Source: a bacterium
Lineage (GTDB): Bacteria; Patescibacteriota; Minisyncoccia; UBA6257; GWB1-50-10
Direction: 5' to 3'
Length of the DNA: 52,868 nt
NCBI GenBank assembly: GCA_027310365.1
Contig: DAIDAY010000004.1
Location: 1-52,868, forward strand
The notes beneath the pieces were generated by a model. The model saw only the letters and a list, made by a program, of their open reading frames with translations. It was not told the DNA's origin and searched no databases. Of the stretch, positions 1 to 7,603 are shown piece by piece (the stretch's first letter is position 1; each line of letters starts with the position of its first letter). Position numbers and translations under genes: made by a program.

Positions 1-576
1 GGAGATGAGAACTCTGAGACCTGGAGCGGCTTCCTCAGCCGGTTCGCTCCACCAAAGGTGGTTGTTGCGGACGGCGAAAAGGGTGTTTCCCACTTCGTGA
101 AACGGCACTGGCCCCAAACCCGTTTCCAGCGGTGCCATTTCCATATGGTCAAATTAGTCATCCAATACCTCTCGCGGAACCCGAAGGAGGAGGCAGGGAA
201 AGAGATCCTTGATCTCGTGTACCGCCTCAAAACCGTGAAGACTGAGGCGGAGAAAGAGAAATGGATATTGCTCTTCAAGATCTGGGAGAAGCAATATGCC
301 GGGATATTCGCTGCGAAGGTCGAGGCGGGCGGTTACCGGTATCGCAAGCTCCGGAGCGTGAGGAACATCGTGCGGAGGGCCTTGCCGGACCTCTTCACGT
401 ATCTCGACGCGCCTGGATGCCCCACGACGACGAACGATGTCGAGGGGTGGATCAATGCGACGCTGGCTGAAGCGTTGCGCCGACACCGCGGCATGCGTCT
501 TTCCCAGAAGAAAACACTCGTTTCGATCATCCTCTCACATCTTACGAGAAGAAAACCGAAACGAAGATTCTCTTGA
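1..576 (+). CDS. IS transposase, 3' part (IS1249/IS256-like DDE type), cut by the window edge
   Basis: The frame is open from base 1, so the N-terminus lies outside the window and about 191 residues are visible. The sequence shows ADGEKG (probable catalytic Asp), then QRCHFHM, and near the C-terminus TTNDVEGWIN (probable catalytic Glu) followed by RHRGMRLSQKK. This order is typical of mutator-type DDE transposases such as IS256/IS1249 relatives, which move DNA by cut-and-paste. The C-terminus is basic (RRKPKRRFS). It ends about 20 bp before a truncated HAD gene, which suggests the element inserted there. The GTG at 58 is only an internal start-like codon. The family level is secure; the exact IS family is a guess. 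Confidence 0.8.
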   Translation, partial: GDENSETWSGFLSRFAPPKVVVADGEKGVSHFVKRHWPQTRFQRCHFHMVKLVIQYLSRNPKEEAGKEILDLVYRLKTVKTEAEKEKWILLFKIWEKQYAGIFAAKVEAGGYRYRKLRSVRNIVRRALPDLFTYLDAPGCPTTTNDVEGWINATLAEALRRHRGMRLSQKKTLVSIILSHLTRRKPKRRFS

Positions 577-600
577 AAACACACACCGATTTTTCCTTAA
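1..600 (+). mobile_element. Right end of an insertion sequence
   Basis: The element carries the transposase and seems to end near 597-600, where homology of the opposing HAD gene starts abruptly. The left end is outside the window, so the terminal inverted repeats cannot be compared and the exact boundary is inferred. Confidence 0.55.
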
Positions 601-809
601 CTCGAAACTATGCAGAAGCGGATAAAGGGGAGATGTTTGCGAGTGGTCTTTACGGATTTATATGGTCTCCCGGTAGCTAGAACAATGAAGATGTTCTCTG
701 CATCACACCGTCTCAGGGCGGTTATGTTAGCTTCTGGCAATTCAAGCCGCGAGTCCAATAGCGTCCCATCACTATCAATGAATATGGATTTTACGTTGAG
801 TGGATTCAA
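597..809 (-). pseudogene. Cof-type HAD phosphatase, N-terminal fragment
   Basis: The 70-residue product starts like a Cof-family HAD hydrolase: DSDGTLLDSRLELP is motif I with its two catalytic Asp, and ATGRP fits the segment around motif II. Family members are about 260-280 aa and carry a cap domain plus the Lys and Asp motifs III/IV, all missing here. Similarity stops at FCIVSS, where the next expected residues would be close to the Asn-Gly-Ala of the family, and a stop follows at the edge of the IS. The gene was probably broken by insertion or deletion at the IS end. Function is presumably lost. Confidence 0.6.
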
Positions 810-831
810 TTCGAGTCACCGAGGATAGGAA

Positions 832-1803
832 TCAATTTGCCCAAGGGGTCACCACTCGATCCCAACGATGTTTTCTTAACTCCTTGAACAGATCACTCGG
901 CAATCTTTTTCCATCACTTATTTTCAGATTTTCTGTCACGTGGTTTTCGTTTCTCATTCCTACGATAACCGTTGATACGATTTTATTTTGAAGAATAAAT
1001 CGCAAAGCTAATTCCGGTAAGCTTATTCCGTTCGGAAGAATCTCCTTGATCGCTTCAACCCTTTCTATGGTTTGTGGGAGATTCTCTGGACCAAAATATT
1101 TTGACCTCCAATCAGAGTCGGGAAATTTAGTTTGCAAAGACATTTTCCCACTTAGACTGCCTTCATCCAATGGAACTCTGGCAATAACTCCAATATTCAT
1201 TTTTTCACAAAGCGGAAAGAGTTCATCCTCTGGAGCTTGGTCGAAGATATTATAAATAACCTGGACGCAATCCACTATACCTGTTTCAATTGCTTTCATG
1301 CCGTTTTCCGGCTCCCATCTGTTCAAGCTTATTCCAAAATACTTGATCAGCCCTTTTTCCTTCAATGCTGCAACGGTCTCCTTGAACTCGGCTTCATGTG
1401 CCCAACTATCATCCCATACGTGATATTGAAGAAGCTCGATCGGCTGTTTGTGAACATTTTCATTAATTTTTTTTGCAACCTCAAGAACATAATCAATAGG
1501 ATAAACATCTGAAATTTTGTCTTGAGAACTACCCGGCCATTTCCAGTTCTTTGGTGGAATTTTTGAAGCGGCAATGATTTGTTTGTTCTGATTGTTAAGT
1601 ATTAACTGTCCTAGAAGTTGATCACTAGTTCCTTGACCATAGGCCCACGCTGTATCGTAGAAATTGCACCCTTTCTCTAAAGACAGCTTTAAAGATTTTT
1701 CACATTCATTTCTTTCGGCGCCGCTCCAATCACCCATTCCCCACATTCCGTGCCCAATTTCGCTTACTTGTAATCCGGTTCGACCTAAAGTTCTTTTTTC
1801 CAT
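832..1803 (-). CDS. Aldo/keto reductase
   Basis: This 323-aa protein has the full length of an NAD(P)H-dependent aldo/keto reductase, a TIM-barrel enzyme that reduces aldehydes or ketones. The catalytic tetrad is visible in order: Asp in NFYDTAWAYG with Tyr in AYGQGTSD, Lys in IAASK and His in LLQYHVWDD. The C-terminal cofactor region STVIVGMRNENHVTENL is also present. The substrate cannot be predicted. The gene is visibly more AT-rich than the core genes nearby and sits between an IS end and several gene remnants, which suggests it was acquired. The next gene remnants upstream are on the same strand but are degenerate, so it is probably transcribed alone. Confidence 0.9.
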   Translation of the reverse strand: MEKRTLGRTGLQVSEIGHGMWGMGDWSGAERNECEKSLKLSLEKGCNFYDTAWAYGQGTSDQLLGQLILNNQNKQIIAASKIPPKNWKWPGSSQDKISDVYPIDYVLEVAKKINENVHKQPIELLQYHVWDDSWAHEAEFKETVAALKEKGLIKYFGISLNRWEPENGMKAIETGIVDCVQVIYNIFDQAPEDELFPLCEKMNIGVIARVPLDEGSLSGKMSLQTKFPDSDWRSKYFGPENLPQTIERVEAIKEILPNGISLPELALRFILQNKIVSTVIVGMRNENHVTENLKISDGKRLPSDLFKELRKHRWDRVVTPWAN

Positions 1804-1837
1804 GGCATTCTAAAAATTTTGTTTGATATAATCAACT

Positions 1838-1860
1838 ACCTCGCAGCAAGCTGACGAGGT
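1838..1860 (-). other. Hairpin upstream of the aldo/keto reductase
   Basis: ACCTCG-CAGC and GCTG-A-CGAGGT can form a stem of about 10 bp with one bulged A. It lies 35 nt upstream of the reductase start. No run of T follows on either strand, so it is not a good terminator. Role unknown. Confidence 0.35.
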
Positions 1861-1869
1861 ATGACGACC

Positions 1870-1962
1870 CTATGCCAGCCCCTCAAACAGCGTCTTTATC
1901 TTTTCGTTCACTTTCTCAAAAGAAAGACCCGTTGAGGTTAGTATCAAAATACCCTTATTCAT
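1870..1962 (-). pseudogene. Peptidase S51 (peptidase E-like) N-terminal remnant
   Basis: A 30-codon open frame starts MNKGILILTSTGLSFEKV and resembles the N-terminus of S51 dipeptidase-like proteins (hydrophobic strand, then LTS-G). A complete member would be about 210 aa with a catalytic Ser further downstream. The frame stops after LFEGLA. The fragment is too short to be functional and lies among other gene remnants. The family call rests on one short motif and is tentative. Confidence 0.35.
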
Positions 1963-1991
1963 ATTAAGTGTTATACATTCTTTCTAGAACC

Positions 1992-2225
1992 TTAGCAAGA
2001 AAAGGCCCGCCTTGCGTGTTGCAAGTTGGTGAGACGCGGATACGGCGGCTGTAACTTGCCTGTGAAGTAGGACTTCATCGGTGCCATGCCCGAGTTGATG
2101 AACATTAGGATGGAATCGTCCTTCGGAATGATTCCCGAAAGCTCCACGAGCCGATGGTTGCGGTTGAGAAAGTGCTCCAGAAATGTCTGTCGCGCCTCCT
2201 CCGTGGTTTTGTACGGTGGGTTCAC
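1992..2225 (-). pseudogene. Alanyl-tRNA synthetase N-terminal fragment
   Basis: The 77 residues match the start of AlaRS: EEARQTFLEHFLNRNHRLVE, SILMFINSGMAPMK and the PPYPRLTNLQ segment of motif 2. AlaRS is normally about 870 aa, so almost all of the catalytic core and the editing and C-Ala domains are gone. The match ends at LTNLQ and the frame closes ten residues later. The first codon would be GTG. An intact alaS must exist elsewhere because the enzyme is essential. This is a truncated duplicate or a relic carried in with neighbouring fragments. Confidence 0.7.
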
Positions 2226-2645
2226 TTTTTACCTCCTTTTAAACTGTTGATGTTTTGTGTGACTTGTCCTTCCGTCGTCATGCCAATAACAACAGACATC
2301 CCGAGCTGCAACGCTTCTTTCACAAGCAGCTCGGCATAATAATGGGCAAGCAACTTACCCTGGCAAAACAGACTTCTCAAGAGAACCTCCCTTTTCATCA
2401 CAAGCAGAGATGGGAGCTGGTGAAGCACCCACCTTTGATCTGGATTGAATGGAGCTTCAATCACATCAATGTAAGGCAAGGCCTCGTCATTGATGTTTGA
2501 TGAAAAGTCGTCTGGCAGGGAGATTCCTACCCTTCGAGCCAAACCGTCATCCTTCATCCTTTACATAGGTTCGAACTTTTTATTGAAAGACAAAAAACTC
2601 AGCATTGATGTGCTGAAACCGTTCCAGCTTATCAAAAAAGCATTG
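2222..2645 (-). pseudogene. Degraded aldo/keto reductase, C-terminal half with frame breaks
   Basis: The last 111 codons read DGLARRVGIS, YIDVIEAPFNPDQR and a C-terminal VVIGMTTEGQVTQN. These match the second half of aldo/keto reductases (Gly-Ile-Ser strand, Asn-containing strand and cofactor-binding helix). Upstream, the matching segment FFDKLERFQHINAEFF lies in another frame at about 2575-2640, so at least one frameshift separates them, and an in-frame stop precedes the ATG at 2557. The catalytic Asp-Tyr-Lys-His part is not visible. It is a different paralogue from the intact reductase at 832-1803. Translation of the 111-aa part alone cannot be excluded. Confidence 0.6.
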
Positions 2646-2738
2646 AGCACCCTTCCACCGGAAAATGAAAGGTTAGAACTTCCTGAAAAGGAGATGAGAC
2701 CTAATCAATATGGGTTTCCATGGTCTCAATTTCTTGTC

Positions 2739-2813
2739 TGGTGCCCTCGGCAGGAATCGAACCTGCATTTTCTCCTTCGGAGGGAGGTGTTCTATCCATT
2801 GGACTACAAGGGC
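2739..2813 (-). tRNA. tRNA-Arg (anticodon CCG)
   Basis: A cloverleaf can be drawn on the minus strand. The 7-bp acceptor stem is GCCCTTG with CGAGGGC (one G-T pair). The anticodon loop CTCCGAA places CCG at positions 34-36, reading Arg codon CGG. A T-arm with GGTTCGATTCC follows, and the 3' CCA is encoded. The outermost anticodon-stem pair is a mismatch (C-A) and the D stem has one mismatch. It lies at the edge of the accessory patch, a common integration spot, but no repeat of its 3' end was seen nearby. Confidence 0.9.
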
Positions 2814-2832
2814 TTACACCCATGACATACCC

Positions 2833-3109
2833 TAAACCCTATCTCGCACATACTCCTCAAACGCGTTCCTGTTTGTTTTTTTGCAAAGGCGAGGCTTGCC
2901 GACACAGGCGTATCTTCATGATACGCTAAGGAGGCGTAACGAAGCAATTGCAGAAAACAAACGGAACCCGAAGGGATGCGGCAAATTTTGTCGAATTCCT
3001 GCGTTACTCCTCCTCGGTGTATCGCAGGGGATACACCTTCATCGTCGTGCCTTGGCCTCAGCAAAATTTGCTCGCGTCGCGTTAGGAAGTTTGTGCGAGA
3101 GAGGGTCTT
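2833..3109 (+). repeat. Long imperfect inverted repeat between tRNA-Arg and the next gene
   Basis: The arms, about 2833-2967 and 2977-3109, are imperfect reverse complements around a centre near 2972. Both outer ends carry a CCCTxTCTCGCACA block. Each arm contains its own short hairpin: GCGTATC/GATACGC at 2908-2926 and GGTGTATC/GATACACC at 3016-3037. A base pair differs between the arms in a compensated way. No convincing gene lies here; the open frame at 2804-3127 is a by-product of the repeat. Confidence 0.6.
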
Positions 3110-3123
3110 AGTCAGCCAAAACA

Positions 3124-4587
3124 TCAACTAGCCTCTTCTCTTTGGATTGCACTTACTCCCATTATTATGCCTATGGTTAACCAAAATATGAGCTGACCTT
3201 GCTCCAAATCCCAGAAAAAGTGATCTACGAGGCCGAAGAGGAGCCAGAGGAAACCGATGATAAGCGGGAAGAATACATCCAGTCCCCGCTCATTTTTTTT
3301 CTCAATCCAAAATTCTTTTGCGGCCGGCCAAAACACTTCCCAAAGGAAGAGAAGAAAAAACGCGAAACCCACCAGTCCCGTTTCGGAAGCGACCAGAAGA
3401 TAAACGTTGTGAACCGGCTGCCATTGCCAGCCGGTTTTCAATCCCTCATTCTGATAGAGGCGCGCATCAAGTCCCGCAAGGATCTGATTACCGACGCCGA
3501 CGCCAAAGAACGGCTGAGACCTCACAAGATTGAGGGCAATCAATCCATAGTTGATGCGGTACGTTACCGACGGTTCGCTGGACGAGATGGTGTCCCGCGC
3601 GGTCGACAGTTTGCCGAAGACGGTGGCGGAAAAAACGAAGAAAACGATGAGCACCGCGATGAATGCAGCGATCCGCTTTTGCAAAGGTTTCGCGGAAAGA
3701 AAAGCATAGATAATGATCGCCACGATCGATAAGCCAAAGGTGATAATCCCCGACCTCGAGAAGGTGAGAATGAGAGCCGAGAAAATCACAAACAAGGCGC
3801 CGGCGACGACACACCGACGCACTGTGCTTTGGGCGTTGGATTTTAAAAAGAAGTAACCGAGCCCGAGGAAGCCGAAAACGAGAAATGCGGCGAGGATGTT
3901 CGCGTGCGGCATGGTTCCGTAAACCCTCAAAAAACTCCCGAATTCCGTGGAAACCCTCGCAACGCCCTGCGTCAGGGGACCGAGAACCGATTCGCCGAGG
4001 ATTTTGAGGCCGATGCTTCCTTGGTTTCTGAATTGGAGGAGGGCGATGACACTCTGAGCGAGCGCCGACGCGCCGAGAACGCCGAATGTCTTTGTCAAAT
4101 CAACCGAGCCTTCTTTCAACAATGATGCCGCGATAAGCGCAAAGAGAGAGAAGAGTGTTAAGCGGGAAAGAGTGTAAAGCGACAGCCCGATGCTCGGCGC
4201 GAAGAAGAGTGATGCCAGCGCGGCGACGAGGAAGAGAAAAAGAAACCGGGAAGCCGCGCTGAGGGCGACTCTCTTTATGTTGAGGAAAACGAAAAGGAGA
4301 ATTGGGACATCGAGCACGGAGAAAAAGATTGCGCTGTATAAAATGGGGACGGCAAAGGGAAGAGGGAAGGAATAAACAAATTTCTTGGTCCCGATAGGAA
4401 CCAGAAAAACAATGAGATAAAATAACCAACGCGAAATTTTCACCCCCACACCTAAATCGTATAAGTATTTTGCCGAAGCGCTGGATATTGTGTTGTCTCT
4501 CATAAACCTTAAAAAGACCCTTCTTAGAATACTGGCAAACCAGCGAACATACGGTCTTCGCAAGACGATTGCGGCATAGAGGCGCAT
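3124..4587 (-). CDS. O-antigen ligase-like (Wzy_C) polytopic membrane protein
   Basis: The 487-aa product has many hydrophobic helices and the Wzy_C/WaaL layout: a periplasmic loop with TFSRSG before it and, towards the C-terminus, a segment with FFGVGVGN, the PVHNVYL motif (conserved His) and LVGFAFFLL. Such proteins polymerise or ligate lipid-linked glycans at the outer face of the membrane. In an organism that probably lacks lipopolysaccharide it may act on cell-wall glycans or glycosylate surface proteins. The start at 4587 is supported by a GGGAGAG ribosome-binding site. It is 9 nt downstream of the elongation-factor-like gene and probably co-transcribed with it. The substrate is not known. 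Confidence 0.75.
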   Translation of the reverse strand: MRLYAAIVLRRPYVRWFASILRRVFLRFMRDNTISSASAKYLYDLGVGVKISRWLFYLIVFLVPIGTKKFVYSFPLPFAVPILYSAIFFSVLDVPILLFVFLNIKRVALSAASRFLFLFLVAALASLFFAPSIGLSLYTLSRLTLFSLFALIAASLLKEGSVDLTKTFGVLGASALAQSVIALLQFRNQGSIGLKILGESVLGPLTQGVARVSTEFGSFLRVYGTMPHANILAAFLVFGFLGLGYFFLKSNAQSTVRRCVVAGALFVIFSALILTFSRSGIITFGLSIVAIIIYAFLSAKPLQKRIAAFIAVLIVFFVFSATVFGKLSTARDTISSSEPSVTYRINYGLIALNLVRSQPFFGVGVGNQILAGLDARLYQNEGLKTGWQWQPVHNVYLLVASETGLVGFAFFLLFLWEVFWPAAKEFWIEKKNERGLDVFFPLIIGFLWLLFGLVDHFFWDLEQGQLIFWLTIGIIMGVSAIQREEAS

Positions 4588-4596
4588 TCGCTCTCC

Positions 4597-4863
4597 CTAG
4601 ATCACATATACCCGGTCGCCGTCACGCACCTTCTCCCTCACCCTGACGCCGACCTCTTCCCCGGCGGCGGCCTTCTGAACGGGAACGTGATCAATCTGCA
4701 TCGATGCGATCATGTCTTCAAAGTCGGTCGTCGCTCCGACAAACTTCACCCTGTCGCCCACTTTCAGGGCGTCAGTGAGTTTGATCGCGGCAACGCCGAT
4801 AGTTCCGAAATAGTGAGAGACCAAGCCAACCTTCTTGGTTTTAACCTCCGGATTTGAGTCCAT
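4597..4863 (-). CDS. EF-Tu domain 2-like small protein
   Basis: The 88 residues form a single beta-barrel like domain 2 of translation GTPases: VGLVSHYFGTIGVAAIKL, LKVGDRVKFVG, TTDFEDMIASMQIDHVPV, and a GEEVGVRVREKVRDGDRVY ending. There is no GTPase domain. Free-standing proteins of this type are widespread in archaea and bacteria and are annotated as elongation-factor-like, but their role is not settled. It lies between a LOG-like gene and a membrane glycan protein with gaps of about 9 nt on both sides, so the three probably form an operon. Confidence 0.75.
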   Translation of the reverse strand: MDSNPEVKTKKVGLVSHYFGTIGVAAIKLTDALKVGDRVKFVGATTDFEDMIASMQIDHVPVQKAAAGEEVGVRVREKVRDGDRVYVI

Positions 4864-4872
4864 CGCTTTTTG

Positions 4873-5520
4873 CTAAAGTACCCGACCTTTAATGCCGTCC
4901 TTTTTCTCCTCGGCTTCTATGAGTTCAAGCACTTTATCAACGAGATCCGACGGATCGTCGGAAAACACGACATGGGAAGCCCCCTTGTGAGCACCCTCCA
5001 AAATGCTCTTGATCATGTCGGCGGTGCCTCCCGTGCCGGTCAAAACGCCCATCGGCTTCCGATCCTCAAAGCCGATGGTAAATTCGTTCAAAGTCCCCAT
5101 GCGGCCGCAGATGGTGATAATGGCATCTGCAGATCTCGTGAGAAGCAGGTTGCGACCCGCGTAATCAAAGCCGGTATAGATGATGAGATCGTGATAATCG
5201 AGCGGGAGATGGTACGTTTTGACGTGAGCCACCTTCGAAACGGCCGGAGAAAGTCCAACCACGATGCCGTCGGCCTCTTTCGCTCCCTTCGCGGCCCAGT
5301 ACGGCATCCCCGTCGTCGCACCGGTCACGAGAATGAGATCGCGCTTCGCGATTTCCCGGCCGATCGCTTCGGCTTTTTCGAAAGAGTCTCTTGAACAGTG
5401 CCCCGTCTCGGCGGCGCCGGAGATGCAGATTTTATATTTCAGGTGATACGTATTCCCCCGATTGTGACTGTGGTTCTGGAACTTTTCCAAACCGTCCTTG
5501 TGATTTTTTCTGACGGGCAT
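4873..5520 (-). CDS. LOG/TIGR00725-like Rossmann nucleotide-binding protein
   Basis: From the ATG at 5520 the protein has 215 aa with a SLOG-type Rossmann fold: KICISGAAETGHCS at the N-terminus, LILVTGATTGMPYWAAKGAK, and the phosphate-binding region CGRMGTLNEFTIGFEDRKP. Proteins of the family bind nucleotides, and some release cytokinin bases from ribotides; the true substrate here is unknown. The canonical PGG-GT--E motif is altered to CGRMGTLNE. The open frame runs 67 codons further upstream into murE, but a TATAAT box at 5527-5532 ends only 6 nt before the ATG at 5520. That fixes the start and implies a leaderless mRNA. Confidence 0.75.
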   Translation of the reverse strand: MPVRKNHKDGLEKFQNHSHNRGNTYHLKYKICISGAAETGHCSRDSFEKAEAIGREIAKRDLILVTGATTGMPYWAAKGAKEADGIVVGLSPAVSKVAHVKTYHLPLDYHDLIIYTGFDYAGRNLLLTRSADAIITICGRMGTLNEFTIGFEDRKPMGVLTGTGGTADMIKSILEGAHKGASHVVFSDDPSDLVDKVLELIEAEEKKDGIKGRVL

Positions 5521-5526
5521 GACTAC

Positions 5527-5532
5527 ATTATA
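5527..5532 (-). promoter_or_regulatory. -10 box of the LOG-like gene
   Basis: TATAAT on the minus strand, preceded by TAC, ends 6 nt before the ATG. The promoter lies inside the 3' part of the open frame shared with murE, so the gene can be transcribed separately from murE. Confidence 0.6.
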
Positions 5533-5572
5533 GTACCCTCCTTCGCATAAAGCTATGAAGAGTGAAAGGGTT

Positions 5573-6841
5573 TTAGGCTTCGTCGTTTTTGTGAAAAAAT
5601 TCCGCGAGGAGCCCGCGCACAACCTCCCGTTCATTCCACGGGATTGTTTTTCCGCGCGCAATATGAATCGATGATTCGCTTCCCTTGCCGGTCGCGACGA
5701 TCGCGTCGCCCGGCCCCGCATCCTCGATGGCTTTCCGCATCGCGTCGCGACGATCCGCCACCTTCAACAGTTTCCCTCCGTAATTCTTCATTCCCTCCCC
5801 AATCTCGTTCATAATCCGCTCCGGATCTTCGTCGTAAGGATCTTCATTGGTCAGGATAATTTCATCACAGAACTCGGCGGCAACGCTACCCATGACGCTC
5901 CGCTTCCACTTGTCCCGGCCGCCGCCCGCCGATCCCAAAACGCAAATCATTTTTCCCGGAGAAGATTTCAAGAAAGAGCTCCTCACCGAGGAGTAAACGC
6001 CTCTCAGCGAATCGGGGGTGTGTGCGTAGTCGACCATAACGAGAAATGGCTCCTTTTGGACTACCTCAAAACGGCCGGCGAGGCCCTTAAAACCGACAAT
6101 TCCTTGTTGTACCCGCTCCTCGGACAATCCGACGGCCTCCACAAACTTCGCAGCGGCCGCCGCGTTCACAATATTGAAATCGGGAATCAGCCAATCGGAA
6201 ACAGTTTTTCTCCCCTCCGTAGTTTCCAGATTCCATCCCCACGCATGTGACTTATCGACAAACTCTTTTTGAACAAAATAAAAAACTTCGGCCCCGGGGG
6301 CATCTTGGACGGCCTCCGCAAAATACTTGCCGTTTTCGTCATCGCGGTTGATGAAAAATAATTTTCTCTTTTTCTTTGATTTTAAAACATCTCCAAAAAA
6401 CCTTACTTTCGCCGCCCGATAATTCTCAAAAGAGCCGTGGGATTCGATGTGCTCCGGGTGGATGTTGGTAAAGAACGCGGCATCCCAGTGGATAAACCGG
6501 TCCCTGAACTGCGCGACGCCCTGGGAAGTAACCTCCACCAGCGCATACTCAGCGCCCGACCGGACGGCGGCCCGGAGGAATTTTTGTATGGCGAGCCGGC
6601 CCGGCATGGTGTTCCCCGATGAATTTTTCTCCACCCGGTCGCCGATCTTCCTCTGGGCGGAGGAGAGAAGCGCCGTCTTTTTACCGGCCGAAATGAGAAT
6701 CGCGTCGAGAATCGCAAGCGTCGAAGATTTCCCCTTCGTCCCCGTAACGCCCACGACGAAAATCTTCCTGCTCGGGAAGAGGTAAACAATGTTCCCGAGC
6801 CACGCGAGGAGGAAGTGGTATGGGGATTTCAGCAATTTCAT
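5573..6841 (-). CDS. murE: MurE-type UDP-MurNAc-peptide ligase
   Basis: The 422-aa protein has a central Mur-ligase domain with the P-loop VTGTKGKSSTLAI, the VEVTSQGVAQFRDR and NIHPEHIESHGSFENY regions, and a C-terminal domain with NEDPYDEDPERI. MurE adds the third amino acid to the peptidoglycan precursor in the cytoplasm. It is shorter than typical MurE (about 490 aa) because the N-terminal UDP-binding domain is reduced. The DNPR motif that marks diaminopimelate enzymes is replaced by DPYDEDP, so the amino acid added cannot be assumed to be diaminopimelate. Its ATG overlaps the ruvA stop by 4 nt (ATGA), so it is translated in an operon with ruvA. Confidence 0.85.
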   Translation of the reverse strand: MKLLKSPYHFLLAWLGNIVYLFPSRKIFVVGVTGTKGKSSTLAILDAILISAGKKTALLSSAQRKIGDRVEKNSSGNTMPGRLAIQKFLRAAVRSGAEYALVEVTSQGVAQFRDRFIHWDAAFFTNIHPEHIESHGSFENYRAAKVRFFGDVLKSKKKRKLFFINRDDENGKYFAEAVQDAPGAEVFYFVQKEFVDKSHAWGWNLETTEGRKTVSDWLIPDFNIVNAAAAAKFVEAVGLSEERVQQGIVGFKGLAGRFEVVQKEPFLVMVDYAHTPDSLRGVYSSVRSSFLKSSPGKMICVLGSAGGGRDKWKRSVMGSVAAEFCDEIILTNEDPYDEDPERIMNEIGEGMKNYGGKLLKVADRRDAMRKAIEDAGPGDAIVATGKGSESSIHIARGKTIPWNEREVVRGLLAEFFHKNDEA

Positions 6842-7428
6842 CGTTCCTTCCGGCTCCCCAAGATTTTGAGCGCGCGTTTCAATCTCTCTTCGAGAGAATC
6901 TCCGGCGCCGTTCTTCAACTGCGAGAGAATCTCCTTAACGAGCTGCTTTTCATATCCTAATCCATGGAGCGCTTCTTCGACTTCCACGTTGATTTCGGCC
7001 GCTCCATCAAGCCCCTTCACATCCGCGGCATCGATCCTGTTCTGCAAATCCAAGATGATCCGCTCGGCGGTTTTTCTTCCGACGCCCGGCGCGCGGCTTA
7101 AAACATCAGCCTTCTTCCCCGCGATCGCGGCCATGACGTTCGGGAATGAATCCAGGTCGAGGACCGCCAAGGCAGTTTTGGGGCCCACGCCCGAAACGGA
7201 TATCAGCATTTCAAAAAATCCCAGCTCCCCCTCATCCAAAAAGCCGTAAAGCTCCATGGCGTCCTCTTTGACGTGCATATGGCAATACACATGCACCGGC
7301 TCATTCCCCTTCGGCAATTTATAAACCGTCTGCTTGTTTGAAAACACCTTGAAGCCGACACCCGAAACATCAACCACAAAAAAATTTTCCTTTCTCCCCG
7401 CGATCGCCCCGGACAGAGTGTAAATCAT
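6838..7428 (-). CDS. ruvA: Holliday junction branch migration protein RuvA
   Basis: The 196-aa protein starts MIYTLSGAIAG and has the three RuvA parts: an OB-fold with VDVSGVGFKVF, helix-hairpin-helix motifs (ISVSGVGPKTAL and LSRAPGVGRKTAERI) and a C-terminal domain with EALHGLGYEKQ that contacts RuvB. It binds four-way DNA junctions and loads RuvB, which is encoded at 11198. The start at 7428 is preferred over the longer frame because a TATAAT at 7436-7441 ends 7 nt before it, again implying a leaderless mRNA. It is the first gene of the ruvA-murE unit. Confidence 0.95.
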   Translation of the reverse strand: MIYTLSGAIAGRKENFFVVDVSGVGFKVFSNKQTVYKLPKGNEPVHVYCHMHVKEDAMELYGFLDEGELGFFEMLISVSGVGPKTALAVLDLDSFPNVMAAIAGKKADVLSRAPGVGRKTAERIILDLQNRIDAADVKGLDGAAEINVEVEEALHGLGYEKQLVKEILSQLKNGAGDSLEERLKRALKILGSRKER

Positions 7429-7435
7429 TACCGAT

Positions 7436-7441
7436 ATTATA
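7436..7441 (-). promoter_or_regulatory. -10 box of ruvA
   Basis: TATAAT on the minus strand, 7 nt before the ruvA ATG. It lies next to a fold-back sequence at 7461-7555 and opposite the rpsT promoter. Confidence 0.6.
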
Positions 7442-7460
7442 GCTCCACCACGAACATCAA

Positions 7461-7555
7461 GCGAGCCAAACATTCTCGCGAAGACTAAGACTTGGGCGCC
7501 TGCCTGCGCAGGAAGGCAGCCCCCGAGGCAGCCTGAGTGAGAGTGTTTGGCGAGC
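7461..7555. repeat. Fold-back element in the ruvA/rpsT divergent region
   Basis: The ends are inverted copies: GCGAGCCAAACATTCTCGC at 7461-7479 pairs with GTGAGAGTGTTTGGCGAGC at 7537-7555. The middle holds a GC-rich inner hairpin (CTGCCTGCGCAGG). The sequence could fold into one long stem. It resembles a miniature palindromic element and separates the promoters of ruvA and rpsT. Confidence 0.5.
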
Positions 7556-7561
7556 AATTCA

Positions 7562-7590
7562 TTGACAGACCCTCTTTAAAAAGGTAGTAT
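7562..7590 (+). promoter_or_regulatory. Sigma-70-type promoter of rpsT
   Basis: TTGACA at 7562-7567, a 17-nt spacer, and TAGTAT at 7585-7590. Transcription should start near 7597. The ATG at 7589 therefore lies inside the -10 box and cannot be the rpsT start. Confidence 0.75.
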
Positions 7591-7603
7591 GTCTCATACT
7601 TCT

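Noticed and set aside
2804-3127. 107-codon minus-strand frame over the inverted repeat
   Set aside because: The frame covers both arms of a DNA repeat and part of the tRNA, so it is more likely a by-product of the repeat than a gene.
7589-7603. Upstream ATG as rpsT start
   Set aside because: It lies inside the -10 box of a near-consensus promoter, so it would not be transcribed.
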